DNA of 64,000 bases from Byssochlamys sp. IMV 00236. Lineage: Eukaryota > Ascomycota > Eurotiomycetes > Eurotiales > Thermoascaceae. Shown piece after piece: positions 56,052 through 64,000 of the stretch (positions are counted from its first letter, which is position 1; the number at the start of each line of letters is the position of its first letter). The stretch is taken from the NCBI GenBank assembly GCA_001931875.2, contig MSJH02000815.1:1-64000 (forward strand), read 5' to 3'. The notes under the pieces were generated by a model. It saw nothing but the letters and a program-made list of their open reading frames with translations. It was not told the origin of the DNA and did no database searches. Both the position numbers and the translations under genes were made by a program.

Positions 56052-58274
56052 TCAAGGAGAGGGGCCGTCGGCGTCGTTGAGCTCGTCATCCTGCAGCCGT
56101 AGTTCATCCTCGAGCATCTCAACAACTATGTCTCCCACGGCTTCTCGCACAGGACCGTGAAGCAAGCCGTCTCTGGCAGATTCCGGTTCAATAGCGCTGA
56201 GCGCTTCTACGTAGTCGATTAACGGCGAGAAACCGATTGCATCGCCCCAATTGCCCCGGTCAACGCCGTGCTGACGGAGGAAACCCTGTAGGTTCTCCAG
56301 TCCGGGACCAAGCAGCCACTGTCTCAGTAGAGGTTGGTTCTCACTAGATGGGCGCTGCTCGGAGTCTTCGAGTTCCGTGGGATCACCAGGAGGAACGTCC
56401 TCTTCAGTCAGCTCCTCGTCACCATCCCGTCGGAATCGCGGGAAGTGAAGCATTCCATTGTTTAGCTGATCCATTAAGTCGCGTAGCCATTGCGGACGCC
56501 CTAGCTCGGCGGTCTGAGCGAGGTACGATGGCGTCGGATCGGATTGCTGGCGGAAAGCTTCAGAATCGTACGGCGGCAGAGGGTCAGAGGCGGAGATGCG
56601 TCCAGATAGAAATCGCCCCGGCAAATGTGTCGTTACACTGGGGACGTCGGAGAGAACCACGTGACGTGCAATGTCCAGTGTGATCTCTGGTGGCTCGACA
56701 GGTTCTTCCTTCTCGGGAAGAGTATCTGCCACTTCAACAATAAGGGAGATGGCCTCCGGTGTATTCCAGAGATCCTTGGCACGGGCGATATAGAGCTCAC
56801 AGAGAAGCTCTTGTGACTGCGTAGGAGGCATTTTGCCCCAGATACGTTTCGGCATTGGCTGGACATCGAGTTCCTGCGCCAACTTGCAGAACACCCATGG
56901 GTACCGTAACATTGCCAGGCGAAGTTGCTCCCGGCATTCTTTTGGTTTGTCATGACGAAGGTAAGCCAGAGCAAGAGAACACTGAATATTCGGGAACTGC
57001 TCCCAGCGCCTGCTGAACAACGTCTGTGTGCACAATTCGATGAAATGTTCATATTGTCGACCTCGAAGGGCCAAATGATCAATTACAAGGTTGATACAAT
57101 ATGGATCATCCAAGTCGAGGCTGAGCAGTAATTTAGCCCACTCATATGCCGTTCGCCAAGTGCCCTTCATTCCGAGGTTCGCAATATATCTCCAACCGAC
57201 CAGCCAGAGCTCACGATTTGCAGCGTGCTTGAATTCGAGTCTTGCTTTTCCTTCTTTCAGCTGGTTCCCGAAAGACGAATGGGCGGACCGTCCGATGTTG
57301 AAGAGTGCTCGCTCGAGTAAGTCCGCAGAGACAGCGTGATCACCTTGGTGCTTGGCGATATCCGAGACTTGAAGAAGAGTCGAAATGTGGTAGGGATTGT
57401 ACTGTAGAAGATGAATCAATCTCTGCGGGTCCATGGATTCCACACACATATCGAACTGCCTCTGTACATCCTCATATCCGGGGTTATGGAGTATTTTGTA
57501 GACAGTAGCACCGGTTGGCAGTTTCTCCACGACCTCCATGCCTAAGCCTCCGCTTGGGGCTCGTGGCCACTCGTCTTTACCTTGCATGAGGACATTTCTC
57601 CGCAGTGCCACTCCTGCCAGACTCTGACCTCTGCTAGCTGGGCTGTAAGCGCCTGTCAGGGCGCGTCCCAAGTCAACCATTTCTCGGTTCCTATCTCTTC
57701 GTCGACCAGTACCAGCACCTGATGGCTGGTCAAAGGATTCGAGCGCGACATTTCCGAACAACTTGCGCATCTCATTCACGGCATTCAGAAATTTAGGTTC
57801 GATCGAAAGGAGTTCGTCGGCCGTCTTTGGGAATGGCGTCTGCTGTGCATTATCGAGCCGAGCGGCACCCTCATCTGCAGTAGTTGAGGGGTTCTGCCCA
57901 GCTGACAGTTCTTTCAAAGCTTTATCAATCTCGTCTAGTTCTGTGTCATCGGATCCAGGGCGGTTGTCTTCGGTTGGCTTGGCGGCCTTCTTTTTCTTCT
58001 TCTTCTTGTTCTTCTTCTTAGAGGCAGTTGATGAAATCGAGACTGGCTTTGGTTCTGAGGGCAGAGGTGCTGTCTCCAAGGGAGCTTCGTCCGATTCTTC
58101 GTCTTCGTCTTCCCCCGCATTTAGCAGGTCAAATGCATTGAACTTTGGTTTCGACGGCTGCTTCTCAACCTCCTCTTCACTGGATTCCTCTTCTCCCTCA
58201 TCCTCATGTAGCACAGCATGCAGTGCTTCCTGCTCGCGCTGCTTTTGCAGCTTCCGCAGAGCACGCGTCGACAT
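56052..58274 (-). CDS. Rqc1 / TCF25 family protein, 740 aa
   Basis: A single exon. The acidic N-terminus (EDEGEEESSEEEVEKQPSK) and a long Lys-run (KKKNKKKKKKKAAK) precede a helical TPR-like body: RQFDMCVESMDPQRLIHLLQ, YNPYHISTLLQVSDIAKHQGD, DLLERALFNIGRSAHSSF, RELWLVGWRYIANLGMKGTW, RQYEHFIELC. Rqc1 (human TCF25) is part of the ribosome-associated quality control complex with Rqc2 and Ltn1, and helps K48-linked ubiquitination of stalled nascent chains. The ATG at 58274 (MSTRALRKLQKQREQEALH) fits the conserved start. The length is similar to yeast Rqc1 (723). The C-terminus is acidic and probably disordered. Confidence 0.92.
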   Translation of the reverse strand: MSTRALRKLQKQREQEALHAVLHEDEGEEESSEEEVEKQPSKPKFNAFDLLNAGEDEDEESDEAPLETAPLPSEPKPVSISSTASKKKNKKKKKKKAAKPTEDNRPGSDDTELDEIDKALKELSAGQNPSTTADEGAARLDNAQQTPFPKTADELLSIEPKFLNAVNEMRKLFGNVALESFDQPSGAGTGRRRDRNREMVDLGRALTGAYSPASRGQSLAGVALRRNVLMQGKDEWPRAPSGGLGMEVVEKLPTGATVYKILHNPGYEDVQRQFDMCVESMDPQRLIHLLQYNPYHISTLLQVSDIAKHQGDHAVSADLLERALFNIGRSAHSSFGNQLKEGKARLEFKHAANRELWLVGWRYIANLGMKGTWRTAYEWAKLLLSLDLDDPYCINLVIDHLALRGRQYEHFIELCTQTLFSRRWEQFPNIQCSLALAYLRHDKPKECREQLRLAMLRYPWVFCKLAQELDVQPMPKRIWGKMPPTQSQELLCELYIARAKDLWNTPEAISLIVEVADTLPEKEEPVEPPEITLDIARHVVLSDVPSVTTHLPGRFLSGRISASDPLPPYDSEAFRQQSDPTPSYLAQTAELGRPQWLRDLMDQLNNGMLHFPRFRRDGDEELTEEDVPPGDPTELEDSEQRPSSENQPLLRQWLLGPGLENLQGFLRQHGVDRGNWGDAIGFSPLIDYVEALSAIEPESARDGLLHGPVREAVGDIVVEMLEDELRLQDDELNDADGPSP

Positions 58275-58753
58275 CGGAACTGTTGCGAGAAGGGTGAATC
58301 ACGCGACTTCAAGAATATTCGCAGACAATTGCATCGACACAGGTGGTTTGTAAGGACCTAGAATGAGGGTATGAGGGTATGGGAGTATGAGGATATGACC
58401 TGTAGACGGTTGTGGCGTGCTGATTCTAATTGCAGTCTTGCTGCAGTCCTGATCTCTTTCCCCTCCGGCCTCCGCAGTCATTAATTATTTCAGGCCCCGC
58501 CGGTGGCAGTGACGGCATCACCTAATTGGGATTAGCGTGAAGTTGTACCATAGAAAACATTTGGAATGAGTAAGCAGAATCGATTATGTCATATCACGTG
58601 ACTACGTAGGGAGGATGCCACGTGACTGGCTCCTGCCCGCGGGGATCCTCCTGCTGTCCGAGCTCCGTTGCTCCATCTCGGCTTCAGTTGGCGACGCATC
58701 AACTTCATGGTGTCCTGGACCGCCTGCTCCGCTATCGAGCCCTTATCATTTCA
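58275..58753. promoter_or_regulatory. Divergent promoter region of the RQC1-like and PP2C genes
   Basis: 479 bp. It contains an imperfect tandem of four 8-bp units (ATGAGGGT, ATGAGGGT, ATGGGAGT, ATGAGGAT) at 58363-58394, and CACGTGAC words at 58596 and 58619. CACGTG is the E-box core of bHLH factors. Confidence 0.55.
58363..58394. repeat. Four-copy 8-bp tandem repeat in a divergent promoter
   Basis: ATGAGGGT units, two perfect and two with one or two changes, about 90-120 bp upstream of the RQC1-like ATG. Confidence 0.85.
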
Positions 58754-60716
58754 ATGAGTCGCGCGGCAATCCAGGCTTTCCGTACTGCGCGCCGTGCTCC
58801 AGTATGGAAGGTCGCAGGTAGAAGACCTCGCGCCGTCTCGTTCTCCAGCAGCCATGCATTAAGCATTCGACCGTCATCCTCGGCTGGGAAACACTCCACA
58901 TTCATCCCGGCGTCATTACAGTCGTCTATGCATCTCCGCAACTTTTCCCTGGCCTTTATCTCAACTCTAGTCGCCTCCGGGGCCTGGTACGCATACAAGG
59001 GGAGCACTGCACAGCAGACCGCTTTCTCCAACGGAATCAACGGAACATCCATCTCGAGCCCTGCTTTCCAATCTCGGAGCATCTCGACGGGCCCTTCTGG
59101 AACAGAGCCAGAAGAGCCAGCGCAAGCAACACGCCGTGCTCTCTTGGTAGAGAATGATCAATTCTACACCGCTACACTGTCAGGAGATCAACCCCTCGCA
59201 AAGTATTCGGACGATTCAGATCGCAGAGTCCTCGAAATGTTGACTCCCGAGCAGGCTACTCAGAAACTGCGGAGGAACGAGGAGTCGTATTTGGTGAGCC
59301 GTGGTCAGGGAGTTGTCCGTTATGATATCGTTCAGGTGCCCAGCAATTCTCCGATTGAGGACGATCACGCAGAGAAGATTGTCGAAGTCCCACAATCAGT
59401 GGCCGCTACAAGTGATGGGGCTTCAAGCAGTGATTGGATGTTCTGGTCTATCTTTGATGGACACTCGTAAGGCTCTCCTCCAAACCTTTTCATGCTTAAG
59501 TACATACTAACGTGGGACAAGTGGTTGGACCACTTCCGCTAAACTGCGTAACGTCCTTATCTCCTACGTGGCTCGGGAGTTAAACGCAACATATAAGGCT
59601 GCCGCTAGCGATCCGTCTGCTCTCTCGCCGTCTTCTGAAGCGATTGATACTGCAATCAAACAAGGCTTTGTTCGACTGGACAACGACATCGTCTACGAGA
59701 GCGTCAACAAGGTCATGAAGGCAAATTCTAGACGGGCCGCAGCAGAACTATTAGCCCCTGCTTTGTCCGGCTCGTGTGCCCTTCTCGCTTTCTACAACTC
59801 CAAGTCAAATGATCTGAAAGTGGCCTGCGCTGGTGACTCTAGAGCCGTTCTGGGACGTCGTGGCCCTAGTGGAAAGTGGACTGCAACGCCGCTCTCCGAG
59901 GACCAGACCGGTGGAACACCTTCGGAGATGAAGCGTTTGCGTGAGGAACACCCTGGAGAACCTCACGTTGTCCGTAATGGCAGGATACTAGGTAACCTCG
60001 AGCCGAGTCGTTCATTTGGAGATGCTTTTTATAAATGGTCGAGGGAGACGCAGGACAAGATTAAACGCCAATTCTTCGGACGCACTCCGCACCCGCTATT
60101 GCAGACTCCGCCTTATGTTACTGCTGAACCTGTTATAACCACAACTAAGATCGACCCAAAGCAGGGCGACTTCCTTGTCCTGGCAACCGACGGTCTCTGG
60201 GAGATGCTGAGCAATGAAGAAGTGGTCGGTCTAGTGGGACAGTGGATCGAACAACAGCAATCTGGAGGTGCTAATGGTGTTAGCAAGCCTTGGCTGCAAA
60301 GCTGGTTCCGCTCGGAAGCTAAACAGCTCCCTGTGGAAAAGTCCCAGGTCACCAACCAGGAGGGCCAGCGACCTCCGATTCGCCAGCAGCAGTATGATAT
60401 CTCAGGCGCAGCTAGCCGATTTGTCGTGGAGGACAAGAACGCCGCTACGCATCTTGTTCGAAACGCCATGGGCGGCAAGGACAAGGACATGGTTTGTGCT
60501 CTTCTTACTCTCCCTAGCCCGTACTCCAGAAGATACCGGTAAGTTCGCAACTCCATTTGACGGTTGCCTACATTCCGTGTCTTGACAACTGACCCATTCT
60601 GCAGTGACGATATCACCGTTGAGGTCATCTTCTTTGGTAATGGCCCGGACAACCGCACCGTTTCAATTAACCAAGAGGCTAGCGCTTCTCAGGACAGCGC
60701 CAAGGCTAAACTCTGA
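58754..60716 (+). CDS. Mitochondrial PP2C-type protein phosphatase, Ptc5-like, 613 aa
   Basis: Three exons: 58754-59466, 59522-60538 and 60605-60716. The Arg/Ala/Ser-rich N-terminus (MSRAAIQAFRTARRAPVW) is a mitochondrial presequence, followed by one membrane helix at about 57-80 (NFSLAFISTLVASGAWYAY). The PP2C motifs are FDGHSGW (residues 234 on), CAGDSRAVLGRR, PSRSFGDAFYKW, LATDGLWEMLSNEEVV and DDITVEVIFFG. The metal-binding Asp residues are all there. Yeast Ptc5 dephosphorylates and activates the pyruvate dehydrogenase E1 alpha subunit in the intermembrane space or matrix. The same role is inferred here from architecture. The ATG at 58754 is preferred over one at 58622 because the presequence starts there. 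Confidence 0.92.
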
Positions 60717-63160
60717 ATAGAACTTCCTCCATCGTCATTCTAGAGCAGTCTCTGCTGCAGATCTTTCTGCACCTTCTGATATCCCCAGAGTATTTGTATT
60801 ATTCTAAGTGGCTGTGATTCTGGCGTTCGGGTCTTGTATTAATTTGCGGCTGATTTGATGTAGAGGACATCGTTCTTGCGTCGGTGAACCAATAAATTCT
60901 TGAATACTATCTCGATATTGTTATATTCGTCTCTGTAAACCGTCCAGTACCTGACAAGGGTGGATCAATGCTATAGGCGCTTCAATTTAGATTGTGCATC
61001 ACAATTTATCTCTTACAGGGAACCGTGTTGAGCCGGGTTGGAATTTGGGTTGATAGCCATGATATGTAAATCGAAAGACTAGCTTACACTATAAACTTCG
61101 AATGTGCTTGGAAGCCTATATGTTGTCATACCAAGTCGAGTTATTATGCAGTCATGTTACCTGGATCTGAATGTGTGGTTTGGCCACTAAATTTCAGTCG
61201 GTGCTTGGAGACTCTTATGGATGTGATTATCACACTCTAGACATGGGTTTACGAAGTTGGTCTCTCAGCATACGTTCCAGCTCCGGACTTTTATCTAAAT
61301 ATCCTCTCACCTGATGTGGCTTTCTTACCCCCACTCATTTCCGTTGCACTCATTACCTTTATATTCTTCGTTGAGACTAATCTGTCAAGGGGATTTGTGA
61401 CCCGGAGTTCGGCAATAGATCTTGGAAGTGATCATCATCCAAGTGATTGGGGCTCCACATGCACGGCGATCTCATGCCATTCGATCTGTGTGGAGATGAG
61501 TTCAGACGTCGCTTAAGCAAGGTGAGAGGTATTAATAGTAGCAGTTGGAGTTGACCATCCTGCTCCTGACCCCGGAAAGTAGCGGATAATAATCGACTGG
61601 TTGTTCCACCGACTTGATGTTACACTCTCCTCCTAGGCCACGTGCCGAAGAATTGCCCTTGCAGCAAATCGCTTTCGTTTTCACTTGATGCTACACTACC
61701 AGTACTAGTCAGTCCGAGCTCCATGGAAGCGACCACAGCAAGCCTTGCGAGTCTTATATCCAAGAGAATACGGAATGTGATGAATGTAACCAATAAGAGA
61801 ATGGGATAATGTATACCTAGCTTCTCGATACGAGAGAGCATGGAGTGGACATCAAGGGTCCCAACCGTTAGACACCCCGCATTCTTCGGCCCTTCATTCC
61901 CTCATTTTCTTTATGACTGTGTGTCAACATTGAACTCAATCCTCTCGCATTTTATGATCTGACAGTACCAAAAGAACCCTTCACTGTATGAACATGGTTC
62001 TTTCATTGGTCTCCATCCCTGGACCCAGGGAGATGGTTGATGGGTGGGAGATATCTTGTCATCATGTTCTGTCATCTGCAGTCCACTCTCATTCCAGAAA
62101 GACCATGCTTTGTGGTTGGCTGTTCTTAATATTCCAACCTCGTTTCCTTGGATAAAGGAATGTGATTGGCACCATCCTATCCATGAGAACCGGGACTAAG
62201 GACATCTGACGTTAGAAACATGGCCTTGACATTGCAGCTCCAGCAATCGCTACCCTCCCAGTGACTGACAGTTTTACACCAATTTTAAGGACCCTGTCAA
62301 CTTAATTAAGCTCTAGTTAGCGAAAACTGATAATAGGGTCCTTTCATAGCTCTTGCGGTACAAGGAGAATCTAGAGGTGATCCTTTGTATAACAGAGACA
62401 ATACTGCTTGCACTTCCCAAGAACCGGTCCAAAGCCATCTAGGAAGCTCCCCCAGGATTTAATGTCTCCCCCAAGGGATGCCTTGCATTGACCGCGCGGA
62501 GTATCATCTGCCACGCTAGACAAAGCCCACGGCGCTGACGTCAAGAAATGGGCGGGTTCTAGCCCATTCTCACCCATATTATCTGGTAGGAGCTGCTCTT
62601 GGTTTGCTAACTCTGAATAAGCATTGATAGCTACTCCTTTATTACCATTATCTATTACTGTTGCAGCAAAGTCCTCTCTTTATTATCATTATTGGCGTTC
62701 CTTTTCTCTCCTATGCTGACAACTTGCAGTTCTTTAAGGGGAACAGCATCAAGTATTCACAATCAAAGAAGACAATGACCTTGGTATGTTAGATATTGTT
62801 ACGTCCTTTGTCTAAGGATTTCCCTTTGGCCAGATCCCATGAAAGAGGCGCGGATGTAGCCACACCACAAGAGAAAATTGAGAAAATTTCTATCATCTTC
62901 CACATCCATGGTGATTTCTTATAAGAAACGCTTGTCCCATACTCTTTTCCTGGTCCCACAAAGTAGAGCTTCTCAATATCTGATGCGAAGTGCTAACTTC
63001 TTAAAGGACAGCTCATCACTATAATCCCAAGGTGAGGGTCACTTACCCGACCTGGAAGACAATTTGGTAAGTGAACGCGTTGAATGACCTTGGAAGCCAT
63101 ACAACTGACTCTGTCAGATATTTCCCCTTTATATTCTCTCATTTTGTGTTTACAGGCACA
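60717..63160. other. 2.4 kb region without recognisable genes
   Basis: No coding frame of convincing length or composition and no RNA gene was seen. A 9-bp inverted repeat (AAGGACCCT at 62287-62295, AGGGTCCTT at 62335-62343) is the only clear local structure. The region precedes a long open frame and may be promoter DNA or decayed repeat sequence. Confidence 0.5.
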
Positions 63161-64000
63161 ATGTCGGAGCCTCCGTTGAAACGTCTGAAATCGGCCAGCT
63201 CCGATACCAGAAGCCATTCTTCTGGTAGCCTTCCCACAACAGTGCATCTGGAAGATGTGCCACGAGCGCAGACACGACCACCACGCATTGACACTACTAT
63301 GCGCTCTGGGGTTCCGTTTCAGCAAGACACCAGTGGTCCTCCGCTCACCCCAGCCATGCGGGCGACCAATTTGAAGACTATTTCGCCTCAAGTTTCTCCT
63401 ACATCTGTACCTCTTCCCTGGAATGAACAATTCGCCTCGACATCCTCTCGCAGTCTAGGAGAACGTACTCTATCTATGTCACAGTCACAGACGCCTCGAC
63501 AACAGACGATACAATTTGCGGAAGATCCTTTCACACGTACAAATAAACGGAACATAAATTTTAGTCATAACCCCCCGAGACCGCATCGAGAGATCAATAT
63601 CGGTACAGCTGCTCCCCCGCCACGATGGGTCTTAGTGGAAGACGCGCCCACCCAACAGGATCCAAGCGCATGGGAAGAGAAATCGCGAGCACGATTGGCA
63701 CGGGGGAAGTCTATCGGGAGACAGAGTGCAGCCAGTGCTGAGCCTGAAACACAGCCTGGAACCCGTGCACGCTGGGATCAGGAACTGAGAAAACTCAGGT
63801 GGCAGTTTGAACCAGGATCCCCCAGCGCACGTGGAGAGTTATCGGAAGCAGGATGGCAAGAGGCTGCATGGAGGAGGCTTGAAGAAGCTCTTAGAGATCC
63901 AAAGATACGGCAAGAGTTAAGAGAGAAGATCAGTGTCGGCCCTTTAGACAACACTATTTACAGTCTAGAGGATCCGTTGCCACCTATGCCCCCAGCTCCG
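63161..64000 (+). CDS. Hypothetical protein, 5' part only; open frame runs off the window end
   Basis: From ATG 63161 (MSEPPLKRLKSASSD) the frame is open for 280 codons to the last base. The ATG is preceded by TTTACAGGCACA, so a 5' UTR intron acceptor is possible. The N-terminus has a basic KRLKSAS stretch like a nuclear localisation signal. It is followed by long Pro/Ser/Thr/Gln-rich disorder and then a Trp/Arg-rich helical part (RWDQELRKLRWQFEPGS, AGWQEAAWRRLEEALRDP). No known domain is recognised. It could be an ordinary nuclear protein or part of a transposable element; the missing 3' part would decide. Confidence 0.6.
   Translation, partial: MSEPPLKRLKSASSDTRSHSSGSLPTTVHLEDVPRAQTRPPRIDTTMRSGVPFQQDTSGPPLTPAMRATNLKTISPQVSPTSVPLPWNEQFASTSSRSLGERTLSMSQSQTPRQQTIQFAEDPFTRTNKRNINFSHNPPRPHREINIGTAAPPPRWVLVEDAPTQQDPSAWEEKSRARLARGKSIGRQSAASAEPETQPGTRARWDQELRKLRWQFEPGSPSARGELSEAGWQEAAWRRLEEALRDPKIRQELREKISVGPLDNTIYSLEDPLPPMPPAP

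Noticed and set aside
62287..62343. 9-bp inverted repeat AAGGACCCT / AGGGTCCTT with 39-bp spacer
   Set aside because: Too short and isolated to call a terminator, TIR or RNA; such pairs arise by chance in several kilobases.

Overview
This is a filamentous ascomycete (Pezizomycotina) nuclear genome segment, most likely an Aspergillus-type Eurotiales. The signs are short GT-AG introns (about 45-240 bp) with CTAAC/CTGAC-like branch sites, protein families typical of filamentous fungi (metacaspase with a Pro/Gly/Tyr/Gln-rich prodomain, fungal rhodopsin-fold membrane protein, UPF0662/DUF2408, NmrA-like reductase, LanC-like protein) and intergenic DNA of several kilobases. There are no operons and no bacterial signals. 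Two runs of 20 Ns are assembly gaps. The gene models below were spliced by hand: every exon junction was chosen to keep the phase and restore the known family sequence.

Layout. 1-5.6 kb: a small TA-flanked terminal-inverted-repeat element, a conserved but unnamed protein with an acidic/aromatic C-terminus, and 3 kb of gene-free DNA. 5.6-9.6 kb: a GGA clathrin adaptor and TSR3 (18S rRNA modification), head to head. 10.4-20.7 kb: an MFS drug-type transporter, the metacaspase CasA, a second inverted-repeat element, and the chaperonin subunit CCT7. 21.2-27.1 kb is the most accessory-looking part: an Spt10-like acetyltransferase with a retroviral-integrase-type HHCC zinc finger, a head-to-head LanC-like gene broken by in-frame stops, and a gag-like CCHC protein with a broken upstream frame. 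27.8-40.1 kb: an F-box/LRR-like protein, ribosomal protein S26, a tail-anchored CBS-PB1 protein and the importin Kap121/Pse1. 41.1-47.2 kb: a fungal rhodopsin-fold membrane protein with an unusual repeated motif in its tail, an NmrA-like reductase spanning an assembly gap, and the remnant of an iron-type alcohol dehydrogenase/maleylacetate reductase. 47.7-60.7 kb: a dense housekeeping block with an Aco2-type aconitase, a DUF2408 protein, ribosomal P1, a PQ-loop vacuolar-type transporter, an Rqc1/TCF25 homologue and a mitochondrial PP2C (Ptc5-like). 60.7-64 kb: 2.4 kb with no recognisable gene, then an open reading frame that runs off the window.

How the genes relate. Most are housekeeping genes in alternating orientation. 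Ribosome biogenesis and quality control recur (TSR3, RPS26, RPP1, RQC1), as do mitochondrial metabolism (aconitase, Ptc5) and trafficking (GGA, Kap121, PQ-loop). They do not form a pathway cluster. The unusual signals lie between the housekeeping blocks: decayed genes, small transposable elements, a recurring TACGGAGTA motif, and the repeat-bearing tail of the rhodopsin-fold protein. I did not find a clearly new multi-gene system; the repeated-tail membrane protein and the Spt10-like/LanC-like/gag-like island are the best candidates for a closer look.
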